Both the position numbers and the translations under genes were made by a program. The notes beneath the pieces were generated by a model that saw nothing but the letters and a program-made list of their open reading frames with translations, had not been told where the DNA came from and did no database searches. This document shows positions 46,047 through 60,035 of a stretch of DNA of 64,000 bases, piece by piece. The stretch's first letter is position 1. Each line of letters begins with the position of its first letter. Source of the stretch: Lepidonotus clava (lineage: Eukaryota > Annelida > Polychaeta > Phyllodocida > Polynoidae); contig OW387140.1 of NCBI GenBank assembly GCA_936440205.1, positions 36,267,659 through 36,331,658 of the forward strand, given 5' to 3'.

Positions 46047-49000
46047 TATGTATGTCTCAATCATCGAGATGAATATCACAGTGTTAAGAACGGCTTCAGA
46101 AGATGCGTAGGCATATTAATCTATAGATGCATATGTGAGATGCCAATAAGTGGGTACAAATGTTATGGACTGTCTAATCATAGCTAATAGAATGTTATCT
46201 TTCAGAAGAAGCTGTAGAATAAGTGTCAGCTTGAAGCAAGCCAGTTTCCTGCATTGATTGTATGTTTTCAAAGTACCAGTACGCAACGAAGGGTATTCAT
46301 ACAGATAAAACTAAGATGGCCAAATAAATTGAACTATTTTCCTACCTAATGTTCCTTTGGAAGACCTCACCGTGAAAACGAAGAAAAAAGTTAGGAATTT
46401 TGAAAGCTGTCAGTGAGAAAATTATTGAGGGAGACCCCTGGGTATCTTATGAATTGACTTCTTTCAAAAGAAGGAGTACCCCCCCCCCCCTGGGAGGTTA
46501 GGGCTGAGCGGTAGGAAAAAAGAGTTACGAGGGGATTGGGCTTAACTGCTTAAGGAGCAGTACTCAATTTTCCAATAAAACTCTTGAAAAGACCCCAATT
46601 AAGGGCAAACGATGGAAAATAAGGGGGGAGAATCGTCAAAAACAGTAATTTGTTTTGATTTAATGTCTTTGAATTAAGGCTAGGGCCCGGAAAAATTTGT
46701 TTTGTAATTTTATGGTAATTTAGATAATAATTATAATGATTTTACACAAAAAAACATTGCTTTTTCTTGAAAACAAAGTTCGAAGTGGGCCCAATTCTGA
46801 ATACTGGGATATGCAAGGTGATCATTAAGTGTACAATCGTACATTAGTTATGGCTGTTTACAACTCAAGCATGGAGGCCATTTGATAAAGAAAATTCAAC
46901 AATGATTCATTCAGATTGTCACCGATGAGATATTGCCAAACGAGGTTAAAGTTTTTTGTGGATTAAAGGCAATGTCTCCACTTGCAGTATTCACTAAATC
47001 TAATCCCTCATTTCAATTTTTGCCCACACAAAAAATCACTATAGTAATAAATTTACCTTTGACACATGGCTCGCAGGAACAAGGTTTTGTGCCACATTCT
47101 TCAGGAAATTTCTGTCGACAGAACAAGCAACCATCGGTTTTCAGGGCCGGTTTTGAAAATTCGTCGGCGGTCTTCAAAAAATAATCTTGAGTGATGATCG
47201 ATTTTGGTAATTAATGAGAATTTCTCCACCCATCGATTGAGACAGAGTTTATTAAGTAATTGCTATGGATCTCTAAATTGTACTTTGTTGAAATGAATCT
47301 GAAAACATCAAAAACAGGATATGAACAATGATATTCTATATCTCTGTCGCCAATCGATTGTTCAGCTTTATGTGTTTTTTTAAATATTGGATATGCATCG
47401 ATCATTGCTTTGAGGATAATATTATAACTATTTTGAACATCCATCAGTTCCTATGGATATCCTGTTCATAAGTATCTTAGTATATACTAAGTGTGTACTC
47501 AAAATACTAGGCACTTAAAAGTCAAGTTCTGGTAACATCAGCTTTAACTTAAAGCGGATGTCTAGAGGGAAACCATTCTATAAACTCATTGACAGATTGA
47601 GGTCATAGATTTAATCTTCCATCCCCTAAATAAAGATACAGTTGAATATACCAATATCAGAAAAGTTCCTATTGTTCAACAAATGATACTTCTAAAACCT
47701 ACAGGCGAGACAGAAATAGAACTTTCTAACCTTGGATCGCTCTCATTACAAAGAGGAGCACTGAAGGAACGTTGCTTTCACTACCTTTTCTTTAGTTAAT
47801 ATTATATCAATAACAGAAGTCTACTAACAGAAAACACTGTAATTCCTTATTAGTAACTGAAAATGATAGAATAAAACTCACATCAGCAAATAACACCAGT
47901 TAGAAAATCGAAGCAAGACCAAGATTCCATCAATTAGTCTGGAAAGCCAAACCGGGACCATTCCCCACCAGTTATTCCGTGTTTTCTATTACGTCGCCGT
48001 TACACTGTTATAAACCCGGGCGTCAAACCGGCTGACTGCTCAGTTTGTAGGCGGCGTTAAGTGGCCGCGACCGGGTGTAAAACGTCCTTAATGCACCGGT
48101 AAAAAGTGTGTTAGGCGCGTGCCGGAACTGTGGGAGTGTGAGTCAAGGAAAACTGTGAAATCTGAGACTGTGTGGTGAGGGGTGGGGGTTGTTTAGGTGT
48201 TCGATTGAGACGGGTCGGAGACCTCTGTCTACACTTTGTCTGATCAGATCAAGTTACTATCGAACGTGTTAGGCTGTTTCCATGAGGACATTGTAGATGT
48301 GTCAAGGGATATGTAAAGCAATGGGTCTCTGGGGGCAGATTTATTAAGGGATTTTGGGAGAATTCCATGCAACAATAATGATTATTCTATATCAGTATTC
48401 CAACCCTTATACCTTCGCAGTTTTCCTGCCTTCAAAGAAGTGGGTAAATAATCAGAACTGTAAAAATGCCTGTCTGTGCACGCTAATGCAATTTTTTGTG
48501 TTGTAAGTAAAACTTTTCAATATCATCAGCTGATCAGATATAGAATAAATCAAGTATGGATCATGGGCACACCCAGCAATTGTCCCAGTTTGCATACAAC
48601 TATGTCTCTGGCTAAAGCCTTCAATGGTATGTGCAAACCAGGGTTATTACAGATGCTTTCTGCCCCCTTGGTATGTATATATATTTGTTTTAGAAAGTTA
48701 TAATGAAGTCCATAAGTTTATATGACCATAAGAACTGAGTGTGTTATTAACTTTTTAGTGAGTAATCATACATCACTGTCAATGTAAACCCGATAAATGC
48801 CACATCACACACTGATCACACATTATGATACACTCGCCTATGGGTTACTGTAGGCTGAATTAATACCACATTACACAAAGGTCACACATTATGATCAAAT
48901 GTGTGATGACGGATGTGGTAGGTGCCTGGATAGTAATCTACCCAGAACAGGTTGTGTCACCCAATAATAATAATAGGATTCACCCAGAATCATTGTTATT

Positions 49001-50039
49001 CTTTCTCGGCACTATTATCAGAATGAAATGGTTACACCTAGACCTAGATAGATAACTGTTATAATGTAGATGATTTCATATCAACCTGACTGGTTTTAAG
49101 AAGAACAAGTGATCATGAGTTCCGTCGCCGGGAGGCAAACCCCGGTCCCTGCGCTTAAGTCGAACAACCTACCTATTAGCTAGGCCACCACTGGAGTGGC
49201 CATGGGGAGGCTACAGTATGGGTGTGGGAGGTCATTTCACTCGGTGCTGGAGTTCTGCTTTGGGTTTCATAGTGTCATGTGTGAGTTGAGATACCAGCAT
49301 TTATCTCAGCAGGCACTGTAGCTCTGGATCTGGCTCGCTCTGTGTCCAGTGTTGGCTAGTATTTAACAGGTAGGGCTTGGGCAAAAACTGTAAGCAGTGC
49401 CATATTGATATAAGGATGGTGATAATGATTCAATAGACGATCACACGCTACATTTTGCATTTACCCTGTCCTTATGATGGCCTGTCGCTGTGAGTTTCTG
49501 TAACCCGATAAATTTCACAATACACAAGGGTCACACAAGGGTCCATTATGTGAAATTTAAACTATAGGGAAACAAGCTCGTAATACAAATCCTCAAAAAT
49601 TTCAGTCTGTTTACAAACAAATAGATAACACATCACTCTATAATATAATTCTTATATGATCGAAGCTTGTTCTCATGGATGACTAATACTTTAGACTTAT
49701 TCGATGTAGTTTGACAAGTTAGTCACTTTAGGCCTATAGTATTATTTATTTTGGTTCCCTTAAGATTCTGGACATAAGTGTCTGTGTCCCTTGACAAGGA
49801 AGAGAAGAAGATGACAAAGGAAGTCCTTTTCGATGTTATGTTAGACATGATCCTGTCATTTTTTAAATGATGGGTGTGTGGTAGAGGGTGGGGGAGGGCA
49901 GTCACACTTCTAACAGATGCAAGAACAAAAACCAAAATAAACAAGCCTCATAAACTGGAGCATATAGCATAAGGCATACGTAGAATCACAAGAGTATACA
50001 TGTATATCTATTTATTCTTTTTGTTTTTTATTTTACATT
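46047..50039. other. ERG intron, repeats but no genes
   Basis: Mostly AT-rich. It holds a C run near 46481, two loosely repeated segments with ACCCGATAAAT and ACACAAAGGTCACACATTATG (48786-48905 and 49500-49555), and a weak tRNA-like relic around 49106-49200 (minus). Confidence 0.35.
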
Positions 50040-50310
50040 ATTCTTGGTCATTAGAGGTCCTGACATTGAACTAATCATAAACACCACATCTATACACATA
50101 CATGCATATAACATAAGATGAATTTTACATTATTGATAAGCAATGAAAAGAAGTATGTCGATTATTCAATCCTAGTTCAAGATTTTTAGTCAGTGTGTAT
50201 TTGTGTATAGGCATTTTATATCATTCTTTGGTCATTAGAGGTCGACCTGATATTGAACTAACCATAAACACCACACCTATACACATATATGTATATAACA
50301 TAAGATGAAT
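50040..50310. repeat. direct duplication of about 85 bases
   Basis: 50040-50122 and 50223-50310 share GGTCATTAGAGGTC, CATAAACACCACA and ATAACATAAGATGAAT in the same order, about 182 bases apart. Confidence 0.7.
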
Positions 50311-51354
50311 GTGTACTCATATAGTTGCTTAGTTGTTAGTATATAGACAAATGTTCTTGGATATAAAATAGTTTGCCATCAGTGCAACCCACCCCACCCC
50401 TCCAACGCCTGTCCTTATATAGACTTTGGACAAGGAAAAGTTTGTTACACACTAAGGCAATAAACAGTATGATCTTAAACAAATATGACCCATTATTCTT
50501 CAGAACCTTAACCGACGCAGGCAACACTATGTCCGTGTCTCCAATGAAACTCCTCTTGCAAAGGCTAGACCCCAACATAATGAAAATACCATCAGCAATA
50601 CATTTTAGCAGTCGTTCTTCAAGTTGCTTCCCATGTGCATACATGTATTATGATAACACTTTGGAAATATAGATGTGGTAAATCAGGAAATATTTTTCTT
50701 TCCCTTTTAGCTTTATGAACAGAATAGGCCATTAGATAAGCGCATAATAATATGTCATTATGCGACGGTGCTAGTATGATAATTCAATGTAATAATATTT
50801 CCTTCCTGTTACATATTTGATATCTCCATCTGCTTAAGTACACGTATAGAGTAGGCCTATACAAGCACAGGGTATCATATTTTATTAGAAATGAGATAAA
50901 GCCTTGCGTCATAGTAACATCTTTTAATTCAAAGATGTAGATTCAATAACAAAACATTGACTATTCTATGGTACAATATAGGCGTTAAAGACGAGTGACC
51001 TCATCTCCGTTCACTATTAATATAACAACACGATCACCACCGAAACATCCTGATTCCTTCTCCTAAACATACAAATAATCCCAAAGCACTAGCCAATCCT
51101 ATAAATGTAGAGCGATCCGAGTTCATTGTGACTCAACAAGTCAAGGCACTCACCACCCGACCCACCGCCGCCCCGCGCCGCGCTGTTTGGGTTCCGGCCG
51201 CGCGCCCCTTATCGCGCCCGGCCATGTCCGACGTACGGCCCCCGGGGGACACCCGAGACGACGGCCGGGGGACGGGGGACAGGGGGGACGGGGGATCGAC
51301 GATCTTTGATACAGTCGAACTGATTTTAGAGAGGGGAAGAGAGCTGACTGTAAA

Positions 51355-51491
51355 GGGGGGTACCCATTGAGCGACCTAAATGGTCAAATGGCTCAATGGG
51401 AACACCAATTCTGGTCGTTTCGACCAGAGCTGAGCAGCCAGAACTGGTCGAAAAGACCAGAGTTTTATTTTGATCGCACAATGGGTTCCCC
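51355..51491. mobile_element. 137-bp MITE with internal dyads
   Basis: The left end GGGGGTACCCATTGAGCGA and the right end read inverted (GGGGGAACCCATTGTGCGA) pair with two mismatches. The inside contains TGGTCGTTTCGACCAGA and CTGGTCGAAAAGACCAG, themselves foldable. No coding capacity. Confidence 0.7.
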
Positions 51492-52690
51492 CACTTATGG
51501 TATTTGGAGGAGAATGAAGGTAGGACCAACTTCTTTTTTCATATGGAATCGCCGCCAAAAATAACGTTTGCTCTAGTGCCAACCCAAACCACTGGAAATA
51601 ACATACTAGTAAACACTGGTAAATATCAATTACCGATACACACTGTAGTTGATATTACTGGAATTCTTCCCGCCTTATATCTGTTTTAGGAAACCATGAT
51701 TATAACAGGATAAGGGGGATCTAACCAGAGTGTTATGCCACGGAAGTCTCTTGTACATTTCACGAAATTATTTCCATCCATAAACTGAAATAGAGGACAT
51801 AAGTCACTTATTTTCTCTCTGTTTTAGGTGATTTAAAAAAAAGTGACTTTTGAAAAAAAAGTACTTTTCCACGGATATCTGATCACAAAACGAGCGAATC
51901 AATGCCTTCTTTTCATTATTCTAGTGACAAGATCAAATTAAAACATTGAAGAACTAACAAGAACTGAGGTTGGCTTTTATGTTGGTGTCAGGAATGGGGT
52001 GGGACTGAAAGCGATAGGCATATGTGAAACAAAATATTCTATTGTTCTTTTTTTTTAAACAAAGCAACAAACAAACATGTTGGTTTCCTCTGTGTGTCGG
52101 GTGTACGATGGTACCAGTCACAAATGGCACATGACAAGGAAGTGATGCTGGACCTAGATATTTTCTTGTATTGGTAAACCACTTCCTATGATTACATAAG
52201 ATATTATGTAAAAAAAAAATCATAATTATTTTTGGTAATTGTATTGTTGTCTTATACGGACGGTGATCAATGATAATTTGTTTTAGGGGTACCTTCTCTA
52301 AATCTTATAAATCATCCACATATTGTTTCAGAAATTTGTCAGCTCGAGTTGGGTAGGATTGAAATAGAAATAGTATCATTGTTGGTCGCTGTGATGTAAC
52401 ATCTATATTCTCTTAAAAATGGATATGCATTAAATAACTAGTTTATTTTTTTATCTGACATGATATGTTAGACCATTATGGCGTGCATTATTATGCATGC
52501 ATGAGTCTTTAAATATAATTCCACAGAAAAGGAATATCAAAATAAAATTCTTTGAGCTTCAACAACCAAACCAACGGTTTCCTGATTGCATTTGACCAAT
52601 CTCGACATATGTTGTTTATGTCCTGATTGGCCCAAATTAGCTCCGTCCCGCGCACGCGCAAAGGGCACCCCCAGCGTCTCCCCACCCCAC

Positions 52691-52940
52691 TGGCCAGATG
52701 GCGCTACTAGCAGAGATGTAAGACCTTTAGCCCTACCCGCTCCCACGGGAGGTCCTGAAGTTCCCCACTCGCCCGCTAGGGTCGCGTGCCCTCAGCGGCG
52801 GGCAGGGGGCTTCCGTCAATGGCAATCGCGGGGGGTTCCCACCAGGGGGCACTGCAGCGGTCACTCCGTCTCACCACTGTTTTCTATGGTGACGCAACAC
52901 CCCCATTGTCCACCCCTTGACCTTTGTCCACTAGAGGCTG
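52691..52940 (+). promoter_or_regulatory. cluster of three CTCF-like motifs in the ERG intron
   Basis: 52839-52852 (CCACCAGGGGGCAC) matches all 14 positions of the CTCF core CCASYAGRKGGCRS. 52928-52940 (CCACTAGAGGCTG) and 52691-52704 (TGGCCAGATGGCGC) are partial matches. All three have the same orientation, in a GC-rich block. An insulator or enhancer anchor is the likely reading. Confidence 0.5.
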
Positions 52941-54359
52941 TATTTAAATCTCTTCAGGGGCCAGACAATCCCGCTCTTGAGGGGCTGGCTGACCACTTAC
53001 CCCGCCTTATAGGAGGGTTGACTTTGTGGGTAAGAAGTCACATTTACAGCCCTCGGGTTGTGTATCCCAGGTGATGTGGAAAATCCATGAATACAGAATT
53101 GAGATCTAAGCACCCGTCCCTTGGGTGCGTAATTGACCGGGTTTACAATGAGGTACAGTTAAATAGACAGCTAGTAGCCTTTTACATACCCATACAAACA
53201 AGGTAATAATGAGCCTTGGGTATACCTTGAATGATTAAAGATATTTGTTCCTGAAAAGTATGAAGGCATTATATAAATGAAAGTCATCATGGATAGGAGC
53301 TTTATTCTTATCTGGGATGTATGGGATACAGCTGAGATTTTCACTGTCCCATCCCAAAGGTTATGTTTTGTGACCAATGTAGTTCTCAATTCAAATCCCA
53401 TTATGTCGATAAAGGACAGAAGGCCTATACATTCATACATCATAATAGCAACTGACAACAGTCCCCTTAGAGTCAAACCCAACCCTTTATGACCCCTTAC
53501 CCCAACCAGTCAGCGCATTTTCTATTACCACCGATTGCGTGTATTGAAATTCAATCCGCGAAGATGGAAAGGCTACACTTGAGAATGTCAGAATTATGTG
53601 TTTTTGTTGACTCTGGCAGGTAGTCCCGCCCCCATCCCTGGCACCTGACACCACTGCTCGTCTACCCCCTCTGACCAGCCCTTACGGCCCACCTGTGGGG
53701 CCCTGGAGGCAGGTGGGCCAAGGTGGGCAGTTGAGTAGGGAAGGGCGGGACAAATGGGTATGGGGGGAAGGACATATAGGGGTTATGTATTATAAGGGGC
53801 AGTCAGAAGTGTTAATTGCCATAATTGTGCTTTGTTGAGGGTATTCAATTATGGATGATACTCATATTAATGCACTGATTAGTTCTATGCAAATGCATGA
53901 TTTAGTCATCATTCTATTTAGTATGGTGATTAGAGGGCTGATGAACCGAAAACAGTTATGGCTTAGGCATTTACCTTTCAGCAGCTGCTGTTAAACTGTA
54001 AACTGAGTAATAGTGTAAATTCAGATTGATATTGTTTTAGCTTGATAAGGAAGCACACTGATTGAACTGGCATATAATACTTGTATTTGTACCAATTGAA
54101 TCAATCATAAAGCACAAATTGATCGTTTCTGTTGTATTGCTAATTCTAACATTTGCGTCTCAAAAATATGTGGCCTTTATAGTTCTGCTGAAAATGTTTA
54201 AACTCGAGCATGCTTTTTATCTTAACATATTAAGTTCGATACTAGTTCCTTTCAAATCCCGATTGTAGTCATACTCTGTGGGCTCCATACACCCAAATAC
54301 CCAAAGTGTTTACTGTATCTGCACACACATACACACTGTAATGATAAAAGTATTCAGCA

Positions 54360-55200
54360 AGGGAACGAGAGCGGGGCACCTTCTCTCTGGCATGGGTACC
54401 CGCTTCTTAGGAAGCGGCGGCCCATTGTACGCGCTGGTCGTTCGTCTTCATCAATCTAACAAATATACTTCATCATGCGCGCAACAAAAGCGGCGCAGAC
54501 AATTAACAAAACGATGGCGTTTTAATTACGCCCAGCCTCCTTACTCCGCGCCCAATTACGCCGCAGAAAGTAGTCCGGCCGAGTGACGTTCATTCGGGCC
54601 GGCTGCCATACGGCCTTGATGTATCACTGCGCCGGCCGACGTTGATCCATCGGCCGCTGTTTTGTGGCAGCCATCGGCCGACATAAACTCGGCCGCCATG
54701 AATTATCTAAACCTCTGCCTCTGTGCGCCGCCGCGCCGCATGGGGGAATCTTTTTGCTCCAGCGCCAGCCTCCCCCCATTCCAGGCCCCCAACCCCCTCC
54801 TCCAGTGCCTCCTCCAGTACCCCCCTTACGCCCACCCTAAGCCCGTCCACTGTAAAGAATGCCTGTCACTTCCTGTCACGTGACACGTCACCCACTTCCG
54901 GTTGTCGTCGCCCCCCCCTCCCCCCTCAACCCTCCCCCCCACCCCCCACCCCCAAGCCACACCCTCCAGGGCGCCTCCAGTCCCTCTGACAACGTCACAG
55001 CTGCGTCATTCAACATCGTCACCCACGTCATTCGCACCCACGTCGTCGCAGACGTCTTCATGACGTCGTTAGTATCAGTGTGTTAGTTCCCTCCATGGCC
55101 GCTTGGAGGAATGTCGGCGCTGATTTCACCGCCGCTGGTTGCTGCGGTTTTCCTCTGTCGGCGGGGATACAAGCGCATCCTCTGAGTGTTTTGTAAACAG
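54360..55200 (+). promoter_or_regulatory. CpG-rich block with ETS, CRE and E-box motifs; possible alternative promoter
   Basis: CGGCCG-type words repeat between 54570 and 54700. Then come two ETS sites, CACTTCCTGT (54867) and CCACTTCCGGT (54892), flanking CACGTG (54877) and ACGTCA (54885). At least six further CGTCA/ACGTC words follow in 54990-55070. This is typical of TATA-less CpG promoters. A small ORF of 33 codons with a good start context (CTCCATGG, 55093) follows. The ETS sites would allow ERG to act on its own gene. Function is inferred. Confidence 0.4.
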
Positions 55201-55919
55201 AAAGTTTTTTTCACAACACGACCATGCCGTGTCGTGACCCTCTTGTACGTTTTTGTCTCTCAGATTCAATGGTTTTGCATTGTCTAATTTGTCTATTCTG
55301 AAAGGAAATGACTAGATAAACTAGCCGCGTTCTTGGAGACAAAAGCATCTGCATGTTGTTTTGGTGTGATCATGTAATGTAATCTAAGGCATTGGGGATA
55401 AACAAATCAAAAGCACATGCATTAGAAATAATTATGTTCTTGAACTATGATTTGAATAATGCAAGTGTAGGCCTATGTCCTAAATCATGGACGTTTCACT
55501 GTATCTCATGTTGTCCATATTCCACAATCCATTGGACTAGTGTTATACTAATAGGCCTACGTGTATACCAGTTGTGTCAGTTATGTCCCCTCCGAATAAT
55601 TCTACATGCATATCGGTGGTAATATTGAGTGTCATGTGGATATATGTAGCAATCTCCCCTTCCAATGAAAGTTATTTGCTCACATTCTCTTGAAATGACA
55701 TTGACGCTTGGTAAACAGCAAGACAATCAAAGTCAAACTACCCCGACCGATACCCCGATCGACAGAAAAATCTGTAGGCATAATCCACAGCTATAGGCAT
55801 ATAGGTATAGGCTACTAATAGGGCTATATGAATATACCTCCGACATGTGCACACACAAAAAAAGTGATTAATACACCATTCAATACATGTGTACAGTCAT
55901 GCCAAATTCCTATGGTCAC

Positions 55920-56400
55920 CTCTCTTTCCGCCCCCAACCCCGTCAACCCCCCTCCTCCCACCACCCCACCCTGCCGTCGGACAGGCGCCCCTACTTCGCT
56001 CCACCCCCTCCCCCCCACCCCCTTCACCGCGGGGTTCCCGTTCCGGAAATCCCCCGGAGACTCCTACCACAATGGTCGCCGGTCGCGCCGTTCCGCTCGC
56101 GCCGACGTCGCGCCGCGTTTTCCGATTCGCGCCTATTTTCCCATAAGGCTCGTGCGGGGCACAGAATACCTACAGACGGGTCGGCGGCGGCACCTTTGAA
56201 GTGGTATTAAAGGTGTAGGGGGTGGGGCCACGACTCAACCAAGCGAGAGCACAACAAGGGGGGCACCCGCTGGGTTGGGAATCAGTGGGTTATGAGTGGT
56301 CTCGTCATTAATAAGGGGTGCGGTAAGGTCTAACGGTAAGGGAGGCTTTATACTTACCCAATCAAAGAATTAAAGCGTGGCCGGTTCGGGGATAACGAGT
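55920..56400. other. CpG-rich intronic block
   Basis: C-rich then CpG-rich sequence, with a TCF/LEF-like CCTTTGAAG near 56190. Possible regulatory element; no gene is supported. Confidence 0.3.
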
Positions 56401-57639
56401 TGGTGGGACTTTTGGTGATAGGGGTGTTTATTTCAAGTAATGCCAGTTTCTATTTCGACATTTCATATTGACTCACTGACTTTGGTGGACTCACTGTCTT
56501 GGTCATACTTCAAGATAAATAAGAAGCAATGCAATTTATTTTCAATAAAAGTAGACTGTTGATATGCAATCAAATGACGGCAAATACTCATTATTGTCAT
56601 CGGTTACCTCATATCAAACCATTTAAATGTAGGCCTACAACATAAACAGACTTGATTCTAATCGTATTACTGGGGGTCGTACTCCCAGGTAAATTATCTT
56701 TGCTCTTGAGCCCTTTTCTGTAAACCATTTAAATTTGGAAACATTACTAACTGTAGCATTCATCGGAAGAACTTATCTATGTAAAGAGACGATGGAATAA
56801 ACAAAACTAAATTCATGCACGATAACAATTCTAGACCTATACAAGAAAATCCCGAAAAAGAATGAATAACTATGAGTACAATCAGTCGAAGAAATCCGGA
56901 CTTTATGGTATTGTCGTGAATATCCAAAATCATCCACATGCATTCACAAAAAGAAAAGTCAACACCATCCAAACAGTACCTCACCCTCCTCTCACCCTTG
57001 ACTTCACACGCTTCCCTGACCATCACCACCTCTACACACCTCTAACGCCACACCTTGCGGAATAAGCCACATGCGCGGCCGACTTAAAAGAGAAAGTTTT
57101 TCTTTGATCTGTTGTGGATAATTGGACAAGACTAGCTTCTTTGGGCGTTAATTGCCCCTAGATTACGTAAGTATTGCTTAGTTTGTGGGGTTTTATGAAA
57201 TGACTAACGAGGTGGGATGTCTATATTTATATTATAATTTCACACTCCAGATGGTCCTCTGTTGGGTTTTTCTTTATGGTGTAGGAAGTGTATGTGCAAT
57301 CGAAAGTGAAGTTTCTCAAAGCAATGTGCTCGTATTTCTGTTCTATATAATATTATCATACCCAAGCAAGCAGGCATGTGGCGAATTTAGAAAAAAACGT
57401 TCTGTGATACTATAATAACGTTCTGTGACGTTCTTCAAATTCATATCCTTGGCTGAGTAGTTTTTATAAGAATTAATATTTACTATAACAAGTCAAAAGC
57501 AGCTCATTGAATTCAGCTTTAATTGGTTAGAAACAAGGTATGCAAAAGAAAACTAAAGCTGACCAACGCGCCTGAAGATATTAAAGGCGAAACGTCCCTA
57601 TGATAAATCTCGGAGGTTGACTCACATAACTCTGGTCAG

Positions 57640-58200
57640 TGCTGCATGTCAATCCCTGTGTGCCCCGGCATCCACCTCGGAGTACACTCACCCGCCTGCC
57701 CTCCCTTCCAACCTATCCCCTCTTGTTTCCAGTACCCCTAACCTTCCCCTAACCCCCTGCCCTTGTCCGCCACCCCCTCCCTCCCCCCTCACCCCCTGCC
57801 TGTCGCGCGCGCGGCGGATGACGAACTCGCGTCGTCGCGAGCGCGGCGAGCGGCGCCGGAAGTCGGCGCCATCTGTCCCGCACCTAATTATCGGCGCCGT
57901 CCGACTGGCCAATATTCGCCTTCATTACCAATTCATGGGGGTTGTCCACAAGTATTGATGGGCCAGGCTGGGCTGCAGAGCCGGGTTAAGGGGTGGGGGT
58001 CTGGGTGGTGGGTTAAAGGGTGGGAGGGGGGTCTGGGGGGGTCGTAAGGGCCCTGGCAGGTGCTCGCGACCTCTGGTGGACAGCTCAGCGTTGGTTTCTG
58101 TGGCGCCTCCCAGCGGCAATAGCTGAGCTGCTCGTCGTGTGGGCTTGTATAGGTTAAGAGGGTAGGAGCTGCTCGCGGCTATAAATAGTGAGCCTAGAAT
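57640..58200 (+). promoter_or_regulatory. CpG-rich block ending in a TATA box; possible promoter
   Basis: Three GGCGCC words, two of them flanking an ETS site (GCCGGAAGT, about 57855), are followed by GC-rich DNA. A CTCF-like motif lies on the minus strand (58066-58079, CCACCAGAGGTCGC, 13 of 14). A strong TATA box, CTATAAATAG, lies at 58179. No good initiator is found 30 bases downstream, so promoter activity is uncertain. Confidence 0.3.
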
Positions 58201-59669
58201 TTCCCTAGAATTTCCCCAGAAATGCCCGCAGGATATCCCTTGTTGTATACAGTATTATAACCCCACCACTGCAGCGGTGAATGGATAGAAAGATATTCAA
58301 ATACTGTTCGTTGTTTGGGATAAGGATTTAGCTATTTGTGTCTAGATTGCATTACATGTGCTTTGCAAAGGAAAGGGATTTTCTTCAAAGGTGTTGGTCT
58401 ATAGATGTAATGGCAATGTGGCGCTGTGTTGTGATTCGTGCTCTCTGTAAGAGTCTGTGATCAGATAATCGTTATCCATTTTCCATTTCAGAGAGTCATA
58501 TAAAGTACTGGCACATGGCTTTTAGTGGGGTTACTGACCGGAGTCTGTGGTACAGATTTTATTAGGTCATGCATCCTGATAAGTGGAATGTTACAAACTT
58601 TGGTAATACACACTTCTCCATGAGTCAGACAAGGATTAAATGAAAAGACAAAGCAAACTTATGAGAGTGTATACGCTACCAAATGTGACATTAGTTCTAT
58701 AAGGATCATTTCACTTCACCATCAATTCTTTAAAGAAACGAGTGAAAATAACCATAATCAGAATACACTAAAGCGCTTTTACAGGTTTATTTAATCATTA
58801 CAAACTTTGTATATATTTCTCCTGAATATGCGAAGATAAGCACTTACTCGTCTACATGATATATAATGACAATGTCCATGTCCATCAAATATCTATGAAA
58901 CATTGGGAAATATAAAATCTATGTAAAGACGTTAAAGACAAAGGAGATGTTCGTCCACCACTAACCACTGCCATTCCTGTGAAACCATTCAGAACGTGAT
59001 GTGAGCCTTTTGACACGTGCAAGTGGTGGAGTCTGGCCACATCTCATTTAGTCACCATTAGTATAATGTCTCCGAAAAGACAACGTCAGATATCTTAAAA
59101 TACGGGCACATGATCCGACGGCACCGCAGGAATTCTGTATAACAAGGACACAAAGGATATACATGTACTCACTTGAGTCTAGTCCCGGAGCATAGTCTGA
59201 ATATATACATGTACTTGGGAAGCATACACGTTCCTTGACTCTTTGTGTGAGACATTTTCCTTTTTATAAACATACACTACTTGAATACCATTTATCAAAT
59301 GAGACTGGCATTGACATCCAAGTGTTCTAAAACCCGGATCTTTTTTATTTTGTTGTTGTTGATTAGTCAGACAACATCACGTACATTATGTGCATGTTCT
59401 TCCAGTTGTCTTATAGTGATGAGATGGAATGTGAAGAGGCCTGGGTTTGATGATTTACTTAAAGTATGTGAATATACAACGTGTTGCTTAACTTTCTACC
59501 AATTTACATTGGATGGGTAATATCAAATAAGTTGACCACTGGTATTAACATTCCTCGCAATACAGCACCATTAAGGTTTTCTGCAAATGAAAAGAAACAT
59601 TCAAACTAAAAGGAACAGTCAAGAGTGAAGAGGTTAGGATGGCAATATTTTCGTCTTCATTGGCTCTTG
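58201..59669. other. ERG intron, nothing assigned
   Basis: AT-rich intron sequence without recognisable genes or repeats. Confidence 0.4.
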
Positions 59670-60035
59670 AGACGCGATAGGCGATAGTGACCAAGATCAA
59701 AGAGAGATCAGCTAATTACGACTTACGCAACACTGCTGGACTTAACGGTCTACATCTCACAATTAGTGCAAACTCAGCAAAACTGATAAGGGAAGATATT
59801 GCGCTATTTCTACCAACTTGAACAACCTCCTATTGGTTCAAGAATAGTTGGCTTTTACTATGAAAATGATCGAGCTCAAAACCCTAGAGGCTGTACAGGC
59901 CTAACTAGAACTTTCTGAAGCCTAACATGCAATGTTAACGTCTAGCACAGCTCTTGAGACGGTATCACAAGGCGGTGAAGACACCTAATTATGACCACTC
60001 AGCACTGCTTGACTTAACGGTCGAGATTTCACACA
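59670..60035. repeat. diverged direct duplication of about 100 bases
   Basis: 59665-59770 and 59948-60037 share GCTCTTGAGACG, CTAATTA, ACGACTTACGCAACACTGCT (second copy ATGACCACTCAGCACTGCTT) and GACTTAACGGTC in order. Confidence 0.6.

Noticed and set aside
49106-49200. tRNA-like sequence on the minus strand
   Set aside because: The A box is only partial and the B box poor; at most a decayed relic, so not listed as a tRNA.
54662-55086. Overlapping Pro/Ser-rich frames
   Set aside because: C-rich composition in a CpG block; the motif content fits a regulatory element better than a protein.
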